A DNA stretch of 64,000 nt from Hysterangium stoloniferum (Eukaryota > Basidiomycota > Agaricomycetes > Hysterangiales > Hysterangiaceae): NCBI GenBank assembly GCA_015178975.1, contig WHVD01000073.1:310001-374000 (forward strand), given 5' to 3'. The notes under the pieces were generated by a model, which worked only from the letters and a program-made list of their open reading frames with translations, made no database searches and was not told where the DNA came from. This document shows, in pieces, positions 36,639-48,583 of this stretch; positions within the stretch are counted from its first letter, which is position 1; each line of letters opens with the position of its first letter. A program made the translations under genes and the position numbers.

Positions 36639-38156
36639 ATGTCCTCGGAAACAAGCCATTCCACTGAATTTTTGAAAGAAACCGATGCGAATTCAAAAAT
36701 CATTGATGGTTGCACAGTTGTAGACCTCATCGAAGGAGAGCCTGAAACTTTGAACGCTCAGGCTAAAGCACCTCGCAAGGCTAAGGTAATTGTGGAGCCC
36801 GAATCCGAGGAAGAGGACGAAGAAGAAGAGATCAGTCCGGAGGAACAGGATGAGGATATCCTGGCTGATTACCCAGACGATACAGAGGTATTCAATATCT
36901 ACTTAGTTAATGGCACATCTTACCCAATTCAATTACTAGGACCTCGAGCTCGTACACTCCAGAATCTCATCCTGCACCCCGCTCAGTTTGCCCCGTTTTG
37001 CAGCTCACCTGAAGCGACTCTGTGTAAGGCAGAATCTCATCGCTAGACTAGAGCCAAAGGATTTCAACCCGTTAACTGGGCTTGAAGAGCTTGACTTTTA
37101 TGATAATAAGCTCAAGAATATGAATGGAATATTGGAGCCGTTGTCCAATCTCAAGTACGCAACTCTCCCTCCATCGACTAGCATACGACCCTGATGTTTT
37201 CCCATACAAGGACACTCGATCTATCGTTCAATCTTTTAAAGACAATTCCAGAGAACCTGGGTTCATTGCAGTCTCTTGATACTGTGTATTTTGTCCAGAA
37301 CAAAATATCCAAGATCCAATTCTTAGATCCTGTTGGCACCACTTTGAGAAGCCTAGAGCTAGGTGGCAATAGAATCCGAGTATGTGCATCTGTTATGTGA
37401 CATTTATCGCCCCCCTGTTCACTATGTCACATCTAGACAATAGAAAATTTAGATGCATTATGCAACCTTCAAGAACTTTGGCTGGGAAAGAATAAGATTA
37501 CCAAACTCCAGGTTCTTGATTATTATAATCTATCCTCGCTGGCTGATACCAACCCTGGCGCAGAACTTGGGAGGATTGAAGCGACTCCGTATCTTATCTG
37601 TTCAATCCAATCGTCTGACCCGGATAGAAGGACTGGAGCAGCTAACGGAGCTCGAGGATCTTTATCTCAGCCATAACGGTATTGAGAAGTTGGAAGGACT
37701 AGAAAACAACGTAAGCAGCACAACAACACACACGCTATTAATTTAGACTTGGTCTAACTGTCTCGATTCCCCACAGCTGAAATTAAGGACACTCGACGTA
37801 GGCAACAATCGCATCCAAATTCTGGAGAATATATCCCATCTGTCTGAGCTCCAGGAACTTTGGGTGAGAGTTATTAGTTATTCTTCCCACCTAATACTGG
37901 GTTAAACTATTTATCATAGCTAAATGACAACGCTATTCCTGATCTTCACTCCGTACCTGCGCAACTCGCCAACTTGAAAGATTTACAAACAGTTTATCTG
38001 GAGGGCAATCCATGTCAGAAAACCGATATGACGAATTACAGGCGCAAGTTGATTTTAGCCTTGCCGCAAGTTGTACAAATTGATGCTACGTGCGTATGTT
38101 CCTTCAATGCACTCCGCTGTCCTGATCCTCTTCATCCCAGGTATGTGAAACTCTAG
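36639..38156 (+). CDS. SDS22: SDS22, protein phosphatase 1 regulatory subunit
   Basis: Leucine-rich-repeat protein that binds the PP1 catalytic subunit and controls its nuclear and mitotic functions. After a disordered acidic N terminus (SEEEDEEEEISPEEQDED) an intron leads to LELVHSRI, LPRFAAHLKRLCVRQNLI, ARLEPKDFNPLTGLEELDFY, DNKLKNMNGILEPLSNLK, TLDLSFNLLKTIPENLGSL, TIENLDALCNLQELWLGKNK, RLRILSVQSNRLTRIEGLEQ, LEDLYLSHNGIEKLEGLENN, LRTLDVGNNRIQILENISHL and LQELWLNDNAIPDL. These are about eleven 22-residue SDS22-type repeats. The end is the typical LRR cap LQTVYLEGNPCQKTDMTNYR and ALPQVVQIDAT, finishing YVKL* after a last intron. Most introns fall near repeat borders. Confidence 0.92.
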
Positions 38157-38603
38157 CTACATTACACTTCTGTAAGGACTCTGCCAATACCCCTTTCTTT
38201 TGTACACGTCAAATTGCTGATCTACGGATAAAAGTCCTTGCCCTTAAGTCTGCGAAAGTTGCCCATCGACGCCTGGCTCACAATCAAGAAATATCAAAGT
38301 CATAGTACACTATTCGAATATTTCAGATTATCTACAAGAGAGTGTGGCAAATAAGATGACAAGTGCTCAGCAACATTGAAATTATTCAAGAACGTGATCG
38401 TGCCTATAAGTGGGCGGAAGGATAAAAACAAGCAACACAGTCATGGAATTGAGAGGGAGAAACACGCTTGTAGTACATGTCATCCTAAATTATAACCTGG
38501 AGAGAGAGATGGGAATAAAAGAGTGGGCGCTTCCTAGGGAAGGCGAGGCGAGATACGTATAGAAACATCGGCAAAGAGAATAGAATAGGTCAAGACAAAC
38601 GTG
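38157..38603. other. Convergent 3' regions, SDS22 and Bqt4-like gene
   Basis: About 450 bp of 3' untranslated sequence from two convergent genes. I see no coding frame, RNA gene or repeat here. Confidence 0.45.
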
Positions 38604-39882
38604 TTAGATCCAGCTGGTGGGAAGTAACGAGCTATGGCAAGACTCCATCAATCAGGTGAATCTATAGGATAAAGCTAGGACTCACATAGCACCAAGGCAA
38701 ACGGCAAACGCTAACGTGCCCCAGGCTGCAGCTTTCTGATGGGGTTGCAGCTGCAGACGTCTTCGTGTAATAATCGCACGCTCTCCAACCTCTGGCTCCT
38801 TGTCAAAATTGAACGTAGGCGGCGGGGATTCAATTTCCTGTCGCTTGCGGGAGTTGACTGGTGTGCTAACAACTGCCCCAGCCGCAGCACGCTTCGCCTT
38901 GAGATCTGCAATAAGGGCTTTCTGCTCCTCAATGTCTTGCGCCATGTCGGGTCCTGGCACTTCCGGCTCGTCGTCAGCATCGTTGTCGACGGCAGTTTCA
39001 TCGGAACCTCCCGGCGTATGGGCGGCGTCTTGAGGAGCTGGCGTCGTGGACCGGAGGTTTTGTCGACCAGCTTTACGTGGTGAAGAGCGTGTAGGGAGTG
39101 CTTTACCTTCGGAAAGTGTAGGCATCGTAGCTGGAGACATGGCCTTGCGACGCTTTGGTGCAGAGGGGGTCGCGACATCTGAAACCGTAAGTTGAGGAGC
39201 AGCACCTGGGGAATTTTTCGTTGATTTTCGGTATTCTTGCTTCGGATCCGGGGAGGCATCAATCAGAGGAAGAATGATCGATTCGAGGCCGTACGCGGAC
39301 GCGACCTGCTTGGCGAGGGGAGAAGGGACCCACGTCCCGTTCAATCTCAATTTGGGCGTCCCATCTGGCGCAGTCGCACCGTTGGCGCCAGTTATATCAT
39401 AGTTGGCACGAATCCAGGCAGCCTCAGCTTTTTCAGACTCCTCGGGAGCGGTGGGATACGCAGCTTTGAACATCGTGGTGAGACTAATAGCGCCTGTATC
39501 GTATCGACGAAGAATGAACGCGTGCCCCGGGTGAGTTGGCTATGAATGAATATCAAACCCATGAAGTTCGTCAGACAAAGAGGAACGCACAGTCGCGATC
39601 TTCAACCTTCCCACCTGAATACCACATTTCGCTCGAATCAGAATCAATCACGAGCTATCTGCTGGGAAACTTACAATTATTGTTTGTCCTTCGCGCAATA
39701 TTTCTTGAAACTTCACGGGGGGGAGGTTAATATCTGTGATCCGAATCAGTGAAGTCGAGAGTATTGGGACGCGCGAATTATATCCTACCCTCTGCGAACT
39801 TGGGATTCGCATGTCGGATCGGAAGGGTAGGGCGAGGAGCGTTTGTAGATGGGGTAAGGTTAACAGTCGAATGAGAAACCAT
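38604..39882 (-). CDS. APSES/KilA-N protein, Bqt4-like inner nuclear membrane protein
   Basis: S. pombe Bqt4 ties telomeres to the nuclear envelope. Here exons from 39882 give MVSHSTVNLTPSTNAPRPTL, PIRHANPKFAE then DINLPPVKFQEILREGQTII, VGRLKIAT, and PTHPGHAFILRRYDTGAISL then TTMFKAAYPTAPEESEKAEA, the KilA-N/APSES fold. AAWIRANYD and KLRLNGTWVPSPLAKQVASA follow. The rest is a Ser/Pro/Lys-rich linker with SPRK-type motifs, a short coiled coil (DIEEQKALIADLKAKRAAAG), and a single C-terminal membrane anchor (AAAWGTLAFAVCLGA). A 54-nt intron at the end (GTGAGT..CCATAG) adds a short tail SLLPTSWI with TAA at 38604-38606; without it the protein stops at 38682. The tail anchor supports Bqt4 rather than a soluble APSES cell-cycle factor. 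Confidence 0.82.
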
Positions 39883-40112
39883 CTCGATACAGATGAGTTG
39901 TGAAGTAGGATAACCTGCTGTGGTGCGGAACGTTTGGGATACACGAACACGGGACGTTTGAGCAACACGAGCACTTTCAATCTCCGACCTGCATACCAAA
40001 AAAGGCAACCCACGTTGATTTCCAATCTCAACTCCGAGTGTTGATTCGACTCCGCCATAAATTGTATTTATACTACATAACCTTTGCTGCGGATGGCGTA
40101 CTGGACATAACA

Positions 40113-41521
40113 TTAACCTTGACAAGCCAAAATTCCCTCAGAATATACTCCAACAGTGTACAAGGCTTTTGATTTGTCATCCCACAACGACGTAGCTGAC
40201 GTTGAGAATCCAGTTCCATTGCTCTGATATAGCGTAGTCACCTCGTAAGAAGGCGAAATTGGTGCACGCTTAAATGCTGGGTATGGCGCGACGAGGTCAT
40301 AAGATTTTTGACTTTTTGGTTCAAGGACTTCATCGCGCGCCTGGATCGAAACAACCCAGCTTGGTGCAGTCAACCTTTTTTGATCAGCAACTTGAATCAG
40401 TTTGATAAAATCTGGGTGTCCTGCAACTAGCAATCTCCCATCATCTTCAAATCCAATGTTGTCTGGAGCAAACGGTAGAGCGACTGACGTATCAAACGAT
40501 AAGGAGTTGTCGTCCGTCCGGTTGTAGATTCGGACTTGTCCCCCGCTGGAGGAGGCTACAGCGACCTTCAAACCATCTCTGGAGATGGCAATTCCATTTG
40601 AGAACGGCACATTCCCAGCTACACGGACTACATCCATTCGGCCATCAGCCTTTATAGTGACGTGGTTAACCCATGACAATCCGGGCAATACCATACTCTC
40701 CAGAACAGGCAAAATTTTCCCGATCAGGCCAGGGAGTCGACGAGTGAAACGATGATCGTTCGTTACGTAAAACGAGGAAGGTGAGGTAAAGGCAACACTA
40801 TTGGGAGCTACAAACTCCGGACTGGTGAGGGTGCTGATATACAATGCGCGATATGGCAGGGTAGGAGATAACGAGAATTGCTCAATCGTGGAGTTATGAC
40901 GACCGTGATTTACGACCAGTAGATTCCATATGTCAGCGTCTGGGGACTGACGAAAGAGACCAACACCTAAAGGATGGAAATCTGATTCTTCGGGAAAATT
41001 CTCTAGCTCGATTTTTGCCGGTGCGACCTTAGAATTTGGAGCAACTATCCATAGCGACCCTCGGGAGCTAGGATCTTGGAGTGGCCCCTGGGTCTAATAT
41101 CAGTAATTGCCATGTAATTGGAATCTACAGCTGCACACCATGACAGTGTTCCAGCTGAACCTTTAAACGATCGTTTAATCCGGTTGCACGAGTTTCAATA
41201 ATTGCCACTCACCGAGATCGATCACAACTAACAAGCAGCCGTCGGTCTTGAACACCTCCGTTTGAAATGTCCCAAAACACTATATCTTCACAAAGTGACA
41301 TCTGGCCAGAGTTCTCTCTAATAATATCACATTTCGCATCGGCATCTCCTCCAGCAAAATACGCAATTGGCAATTGAGCAGGAACAAGTAAATTGTTCAG
41401 AGTACGGCCGTTACGATATAGAAAAAGTGACTTGATTGATTGGTCTCTATCAGCAAAAACAAGGAAATCAGATGTAATGACGCACCACCAATACTGACAG
41501 AATAGAGGCAATCAGACGCAT
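40113..41521 (-). CDS. Paraoxonase/arylesterase-like calcium-dependent hydrolase
   Basis: Six-bladed propeller enzyme of the PON/SMP-30 kind, probably a lactonase or arylesterase, ER- or membrane-anchored by an uncleaved N-terminal segment (MRLIASILSVLV). Motifs in order: NGRTLNNLLVPAQLPIAYF, CEDIVFWDISNGGVQDRRLL then VSCDRSRF and WNTVM joined to TQGPLQDPSSRGSLWIVAP, FHPLGVGLFRQSPDADIW and NLLVVNHGRHNSTIEQFSL. Then EFVAPNSVAFTSPSSFYVTN with DHRF (the Asn/Asp calcium ligands sit in such N-S-V and TND segments), and VPFSNGIAISRDGLKVAVAS, FAPDNIGFEDDGRLLVAGHP. A 25-nt micro-exon supplies the RF-S-WNTVM part. TAA is at 40113-40115. The splice after the first exon is uncertain, so the N terminus may differ. 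Confidence 0.82.
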
Positions 41522-41903
41522 GATGAAAGGCAGACAAAGAGTAGGTAGGTAGTAACCGGTAAATTATCGGGTGCAAACAAATTTTATTTTTGGGGTTGAA
41601 GTCCAATTCAGCTTGCCCGCCCTGACCTTGACTTGATCAAAAGCTTGTTGAAATAATCGATGCTGTTCTAAGACTTTCCGTTTGACAGAGTGGTGGCTGT
41701 AGCTCGTTACAAAGGGCTATAATACAGGTTTCATCCTTATATAAAGCCCGGGCAACGGTCCCCGGGTGGTCTCAGCTCGCAAACCTAAATCCATAATATT
41801 CAATAAGGCTAGCTAATGGCTTACGCAGAATTTTTGAATCGTTTTTATTATCGACAACACTGCCCAAACAATTGAAGCTGAAGTTTGTTTGTTTGAAGCG
41901 ATC
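41522..41903. promoter_or_regulatory. Divergent promoter region, paraoxonase-like / cation exchanger
   Basis: 382 bp between start codons. A TATA box TTATATAAA lies at 41737-41745 on the + strand, about 160 bp before the exchanger ATG, followed directly by a GC-rich imperfect palindrome (CCCGGGCAACGGTCCCCGGG). Confidence 0.4.
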
Positions 41904-44572
41904 ATGGTGGTACTCAGAGAATCGCCTTACGTTAGCACGGTTTCGCCTATACTTAGTAATCCAAAACGACCTTTGCCTGCCATCATGTCTCTTCGACTGG
42001 CTAGGCTTGTAATTATGGTCTCTTTGGTCATAAATTGCATAATTTGGTCTCAACTGCGGCTCGGATTATCCCCAACACGCAATTCACCTCTTTCGTCGAC
42101 AGGTTTATTGCGCAGGCGGTCTGAGTTACTTAGCCTCGATGTGGAGGAGGTGAGTGATCGAGACTATGGAGTCATAAAGAATATATTCATAATAGTTTAC
42201 AGTGTGCTCCTTTGTCCTATCCACCCAGTGGACAGTGTGCTCATGTCCGTGGGGCCTGTCCAGAGACCGATACCTTCCTAACTCTTCCGCATTTACAAGG
42301 ATATTTCTGCGCATCAGAGTCTATCCGACCAGTCGTTTTTATAGGACTCCTTACATGGCTAGCGTTCCTATTTGCAACTATTGGCATTGGTGCTTCAGAT
42401 TTTTTATGTCCCAATCTTGCAACTATTGCAACAGTCCTGGGGCTTGACGAAAATGTCGCAGGAGTGACCTTCTTAGCAGTTGGCAACGGCAGTCCTGATG
42501 TCTTTGCCACTTTTTCGGCCATGAAGTCTGGCTTGGGAGGGTTGGCAATCGGAGAACTGCTAGGAGCAGCCTCATTTATCGTGTCTGTTGTGGTCGGTTC
42601 TATGTGTATAATTAAACCGTTCCACGTCCACAGGCGACCATTCCTGCGAGATGTCGGTTTTTTCACTGTTGCAGTAGCACTAATGCTTTGGATTTTACAT
42701 GATGGTCAACTTCAAAGATGGGAGGCAGGACTATTAGTTGGCCTCTACGTCTTCTATGTACTCACCGTCGTTCTGGCGACTTGGTGGGAGAAACGCATCG
42801 AACGAATTATACATCGAAACTTGCTAGTACGTGAAGAATATGTGAATGACCCTCCGCAATATTCTGAACCGTACCGCGACGATGGTACGCACGGTTGGCC
42901 TTGATTCTAGTCGAAATTCTGAAATTTTTACATAGACCGAATTACTACATCGTCGTTCTCTCTAACCGTTCCAACATCCGCGCGTAGTAGAGCTTTATCT
43001 GATCCTAATCCTCCGAGAAATACTGCTGAAGCACCTCGCCGGGCTAATTCTGGAACGCATTCGCCTTCGGGTTCTCCTCTTGAGTCCCCTTTGCAACATC
43101 TTCCCCACTTCTCGCTATTGACTGCCCTTGAATTCCGAGATGTCGTTGCTTCCCTTCAACATCAAACAAATGCTTCGTCCTTGGCTGCTTTCGAAACGCC
43201 TATAATTCCTTTAGGAGCGCGGCCATATAGGTCGTCTCCCTTGGGAACTCCCCTCGCTACGCCTTACGACGTACTTACCAGAAGGGCCAGTAGTAACGAT
43301 GTGAATCCCTGGGATGACGTTCTTGGTCGTCGGATGCAGCTGGACCGAATGAGCCCCGAATTGCCCCAAAATGGACACGCTGCATCTATTGACGCCGTAG
43401 AACAGACAGTACCTTCCCTTGTTGTTCATTCCCCGACTCCATCTTCTGATGAGGGCTTTCATATCTCCCCGACTAGGTGGCAACGATTATGCCATGTCTT
43501 ATACCCCACCTTTCGAATACTATTCCCGCATCTCCGCCATTTTACTAGCAAATCCGTTATCAGTGCATCTGTTGCCATATTCGCCACCCCGGGCGTCTTG
43601 GCCCTAACCATAACCTCACCAGTTGTAACGTGTGCTTATGGGGAACCACGACGTGGGGCTGTTTCGCCAGCGAACGAAGCCTCAGATGGACGCTTGATTG
43701 ATTTTGAAGAAGATGGCGTTGAACGAGTATTGGTAGCGGAAGATGATTTGAAAGAGGAGCTCAATGAAAGAATTTACAACAAGTGGCTCACAGCACTTCA
43801 ATGCGCTTTAGGCCCGTTGTTTTGCACTGCAATAGTATTCGGTACGCTAGCCGTTTATTGATGTGATTAATCGGACCTAAGGCTCATTGTAGGACGTGGC
43901 CGTTCCGCATTGTGGTATCATGTAGGGTCAGCAGTCGCCGGTATTGTAGCCGGCATTTTTGTTCTCATTTTTGGGCATAAAGGCAATCACCCTTCTGGAC
44001 GCCTTGCGCGATGTTTCATGGGATTCCTAGTCGCCGTCGTATGGATTATGGCGATTGCTGATGAGGTGATCAGCGTCTTGAAGGTGGGTTCGCCCAGAAT
44101 CTCCTTAACATTTGCTTGATAATGACAATAATAGACATTTGGTCTAATATTCGGGTTGTCTGAGGCCATAATTGGTCTGACTATTTTCGGTATCGGAAAC
44201 TCCATGGCCGACCTTGTTGCCAACACTAGCGTTGCAGTTTTCGCGCCTATCATGGGCTTCTCTGCATGTTTCGGGGGGCCAATGATGAATATTCTTATTG
44301 GCGTTGGCGTCTCAGGGTCTATTATAATCCATGAAACCGGCGGCGAATACAACTTGCACTTCTCTACTACACTGCTGGTTAGTGCTGTCGGGCTCCTTTT
44401 CTTACTGGTCAGTACTTTGCTCTTCGTCCCGTGGAACGGTTACTTCTTATCCAGAAAATGGGGTATATTTCTTCTCGCTTCATATGTGGTGACTATGGTG
44501 GCGAATGTCATTGTGGAGTTGCTGGGCCATAACAAAGACTTAAGGACTGCTATTGCATCACTTCGACCATAG
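41904..44572 (+). CDS. Na+/Ca2+-exchanger family cation transporter (NCLX/Ecm27-like)
   Basis: Membrane antiporter for Ca2+ or another cation, in organelle or plasma membrane. The two inverted alpha-repeats are complete. Alpha-1 contains GLDENVAGVTFLAVGNGSPD then VFATFSAMKSGLGGLAIGEL. Alpha-2 contains FGLSEAIIGLTIFGIGNSMA then DLVANTSVAVFAPIMGFSAC and FGGPMMNILIGVGVSGSI. The GNGSPD and GNSMAD pairs are the ion-coordinating segments. An N-terminal signal-anchor (IMVSLVINCIIWSQLRLG) and a luminal Cys-containing segment (GQCAHVRGACPETD) precede helix 1. Between the repeats lies a Ser/Pro-rich cytosolic loop of some 300 residues. Introns fit at about 42150-42200, 42895-42947, 43842-43894 and 44082-44135. 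The stop is at 44570-44572. Confidence 0.88.
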
Positions 44573-44936
44573 GTCTTGTACTGTAGATAAAACCATAATT
44601 AAGAACAAATACACGAGTTTGAACATGAACGGAGGTCGAGACCATCTCAGCTGGGATCTGAATTGAAAATAGGAGTATCGCCAGTATTGCGATCATTATG
44701 ATGTTGGAACAAATTCTTGCTTATCCATGGTCAAGTAATTAACAATTAATAAGAGAAAAATAGTTATCATAATGCAGATAAATTTTGTTGCCAAGGCCCC
44801 GTTCTCACTCACAGTTTGGGCACTATTAACTTACTTAGTTCCGGGGCCGTGGCTGAAACCAACGCACTCAAGCACCCGTAGTCCAACACGAGGTCAATTT
44901 TACGAGGCTTCGACGTATTTGAGCTTTTTTTTCAGC
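44573..44936. other. Intergenic region / possible PRMT5 upstream exon
   Basis: Mostly 3' end of the exchanger gene and PRMT5 promoter. A pyrimidine-rich tract with CAG ends at 44935, just before the PRMT5 ATG I chose, so an upstream exon cannot be excluded. An in-frame ATG at 44772 would add 55 hydrophobic-to-basic residues with no family likeness. Confidence 0.4.
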
Positions 44937-47794
44937 ATGCAATACGACTCGAAGGCTGCAGCAGCAATCCATTATTCGTTATCCGAAATTCCTCCACATA
45001 ATGTTTCGAGTGAACAATCTTCAGTCCAAATGCTTGTTGCCAACGCTCATGCTAATGCTTACCACTATGTCTGCATACCCTTAACCAATGAAAAATGGCA
45101 AAAAAGATGGCGTGAGATGTGCGGCAAACACGGAGACAATATCTCAGAAGATCAGCATGATCATGACCAGCGTATCAGAGGTGCCGAGCTGTGGAGAGAC
45201 AGCACTGCATTCAGACGAGAGGAAGTTGTGATATCTCGACTAGGTGTGTTTGTCAATATGCTTAAATAAATATTATTGAACTTATATTTCCAACAATAGA
45301 TGAAGCCGAGAGTGTCATTGGAATAATATCAGACTGGCTTGAACTTGACTCTCCCGATGATCAGATTCGTCGCGATTCCGAAATTGTGAGTTACTTGAAT
45401 TGACACACCAGCAACCTGTTTCTGCGCGTCCTGATGTGTTCAAGGCATTACTACAAGAGATATCCTATGCCTCTTATTTGAATCTTTATACGGTTATACT
45501 GCCGCCTCCCAAAAATCGTGCTCATGTGGGTTCATATGGACGAGCTGTAAACGCCGCCCTTTTAGCGACAGCGAACATCCAATTATCTATTTGCATTCCC
45601 CTGTACTCTAGGTCATCTAGCTCAATTCACCCTTCATCTGGAGGCGCGGCCGTTCTGGACCATGATTTCAGCGATGCATGGGAAATGTGGGATTCAATCA
45701 GGACCATCTGCTCCTATCATCCACGTCTCTCCTTAAGTACGAAATCGATATCCTTGTGCAAATTCGCAGACACACTGATATGAATTTAATAAGCCTTGGA
45801 CTGTAGTAGACAGTGTCCTTCAAACCCCGAATTACTCACACGCTGGAAAGCAGAGCCTACTCGACATTTATTTATACCAGCCTCCGCTTTCATAACAAAT
45901 CAAAAGGGCTTTCCAGTACTCTCGGGATCCGCGCAGAGCTTTATACGTGATATTATAACTGTATAAAATATGTATTCTCTCACCATGGTTTTAACTGACC
46001 TTTTTTTAGCAACGACCTACCATTATCCTGTCACAAACCAAGACAGCCCTTCACCAATCCGGTGGAGATGGCGCTTATCTGCAATATATACGGCATCTAG
46101 AAAAGACTAGCCCGGGAGTCAAGGCTGCAAGTACTGAAGGTACCGTAGAATTCTTTTCTCGCGGATACCAAGATTACCTCCAGGCGCCATTACAGGTAGG
46201 TGATATAACTTCTAAGCCATTGATTAATATATTCATTCGCCTTTCTAGCCTTTAATGGACAATCTGCAAAGCATGACATACGAAACGTTTGAGAAGGATC
46301 CAGTGAAATACGCTCAATATGAACAGGTACGTTTGTGCTTTACCAGATTACTTGTCTCATTGCTAAAGGGTTCAGGCCATGTATCTTGCTCTATGTGATA
46401 GACCCGTTGACAGTGTAACGTGTGGTTCTCGTTTAAACCCTGCTTTATTGTGACTTACAAGTCACAGTGTTATTTGCGTCGTAGGTGCTGGGCGTGGTCC
46501 TCTTGTTGCAGGTTGCTTGAGAGCCATGAAAAATTCAGGTCGTTCGGCACGAGTCTATGCGGTTGAAAAGAACCCGAACGCCTTCGTCACGTCCGTATAT
46601 ATTTTCTGTTTCCCTTTTTATTTTGTCAATTGACCTCCGTGGGAAGGTTACAAGAGAGGAAGCACCATGAATGGCGTGACACAGTGGAACTTTTCTATGG
46701 TGATATGCGCACCGTGGAGCTTCCTGAAAAAGTGGACATTCTCGTATCTGAGCTTTTGGGCTCGTTCGGAGACAATGAGCTCAGTCCAGAGTGTCTGGAT
46801 GGTGCAGAGCGCTGTTTAAAGCGTGAGTGATTTTGCAAAAAAGACTTACTATTCTTTTGCTCACCATTTACAGAGGACGGGATTTCGATACCGTCTTCAT
46901 ATACGGCTTATCTTGCGCCACTGTCATCTTCAAAGTTGTTCGCTGAAGTACAATCTCATATCAAGGACGAAAAGATGGCTGAGACGCCATATGTTGTCAT
47001 GCTTCATGCCGTGAATATTTTGAGTGGAAATGGGGGCGGAGCACGTAACCAGTGTGGACCAAAAATTCAAGCATGTTGGACATTCGAGCATCCAAAGCGT
47101 GGTGGCGTAGTCGATGCCAGAGGTTCGAGACGGACAATCTGTCCCCTCTAAGATGCACAGCTGACCTAAATTCAGGACTTCCGTTGACTAATAACCATAA
47201 TATGCGGTCTGCTGAGCTTAACTTCCATATCCCTCAAGCTAGTGTATTACACGGTTTTGCCGGTTATTTCGAAGCAACTTTATATGGCGACGTGGGCTTG
47301 AGCATACAACCAGATACGAAGGATGAGATAACACCGAACATGCTTAGCTGGTTTCCTTTATTCATTCCATTGAAGGTATGTAACGGGGCCATCAGCTCTC
47401 TACGTTTTTGACATATGGTCAGGAACCACTCTACTTGCCACGGAATTCGGAGCTTCATGTTGATATTTGGCGTCTGACCGATAAACGCAAAGTATGGTAC
47501 GAATGGTCCGCGGAATCATTCCTTGCGGTTTCTCAGATCCAGCCAAGCGATATGTTACGCTCCATTTCACCTGTGGATCAGGCATCCGTGGAAGATGTAG
47601 GCCCACCGGATTCAAATCAGTCACCTTCCCTATCTCTTCAACCTGGAAGTCCCTTGGAAAGTGACAACCCTGATTTAGATGTCGCGCAGTTGGTGTCAGA
47701 AGGGTTGACTTGCGAGAATTCCTTGACTTTGGTAAAGGTTGGACAGACTGCACTACACAACGCTGGTGGGAAAAGTAGTTGGATAGGTCTGTAG
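44937..47794 (+). CDS. PRMT5: PRMT5, type II protein arginine methyltransferase (Skb1/Hsl7)
   Basis: Makes symmetric dimethylarginine on Sm proteins and histones. The N-terminal TIM-barrel part shows [37 protein letters not shown] sequence, [40 protein letters not shown] and [18 protein letters not shown]. The catalytic core has the double PVDSVT then [17 protein letters not shown] (SAM-binding GAGRGPL), AVEKNPNAF, the diagnostic double-E loop [20 protein letters not shown], and [15 protein letters not shown]. The beta-barrel has [27 protein letters not shown] then [17 protein letters not shown] and VWYEWS. About eight introns; one needs the GTGTGG donor near 46423. An intron with GTGAGT near 45387 fits best with an acceptor at about 45450 (64 nt). 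The start is uncertain (see the preceding interval). The C terminus is about 90 residues longer than the barrel and Ser/Pro-rich. Confidence 0.92.
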
Positions 47795-48046
47795 AGAAAG
47801 AAGGTATGCGAGCTGTTTGCATGAGATGAGTGAAAAATATATATATATTAGTGAATAAAAAAATGCAACGAAGTTTTCTACATATTTTCATGAAATTATA
47901 TCCATGCCTTTTCCGACACATTCGTGCTGCGCTCATTTATTTGCTTATTTCTTGAAGTAACTGGATCTTCAAAAAATTTCGAATATTCGTGTAATTTGAA
48001 CGGACTGGCCCAATTATATACGTGGATAATATCCAAAAAAATACAA
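47795..48046. other. PRMT5 3' region
   Basis: AT-rich 3' untranslated sequence with a short (TA)n run near 47840. No gene is visible before the tRNA. Confidence 0.4.
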
Positions 48047-48129
48047 TCTCCGGGACCGGGATCGAACCAGTGACATTCAGATGACATAACCATTACAGTC
48101 TGACGCTCTTCCAACTGAGCTACCCAGAG
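48047..48129 (-). tRNA. tRNA-Tyr (anticodon GTA) with 10-nt intron
   Basis: Read on the minus strand the sequence folds into a full cloverleaf. The acceptor stem is CTCTGGG paired with CCCGGAG (C1-G72, the eukaryotic tyrosine identity pair). The D-arm is GCTC/GAGC with AGTTGGAA loop. The anticodon stem TCAGA/TCTGA encloses CT-GTA-A, interrupted by TGGTTATGTC. The T-arm is ACTGG/CCGGT with TTCGATC loop. Length is 83 nt, that is 73 plus a 10-nt intron one base after the anticodon. The A box (TAGCTCAGTTGG) and B box (GGTTCGATCCC) are intact. Confidence 0.95.
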
Positions 48130-48583
48130 CTAGGTTTGCTCTCATAGATAGGCTATATAACATGACTAAGTAGTTACATCATGCATGCACACCCCCTAAA
48201 CGGTCTCTAATACTTGTATTTATTTATTGTGTTAGAGTTATGCTTTTGGCCGATGCGCTGTTGGAACGACGAGTTGATACACTATTGAAATGCGGACTTA
48301 CGGCGATGAGTCAGAAGGGAATCCAACGACCTTGGTTGGATTGACAGCCATTCAAAGACCACATAACCGTAAGTGATATATGACCTCCTTCAACGACAAT
48401 CTTAAACTTCTATCAATTGCGGGGATTACTTGGAGACCGGGAGAAGGTCCACTTTGGACCGCCCATAAAAGACGGTTTAGTTGCGTTTTTCTTTCGCCAC
48501 CCTCTACTACTGTTCCCTTTAATCTTTCCCTCCACCTACCAGTTAACACACAGTGCTAGCCACTCTTTATTATAATACACGCG
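48130..48583. other. Intergenic region before the Kre9-like gene
   Basis: Promoter of the secreted protein gene, with a TATA-like CCATAAAAGA near 48462-48471. No coding frame or further RNA gene is visible. Confidence 0.4.

Noticed and set aside
45387..45412. 26-nt intron in PRMT5
   Set aside because: It keeps the frame but is implausibly short. An acceptor about 38 nt further also keeps the frame, has a CTGAT branch-site-like sequence and gives a better family match.
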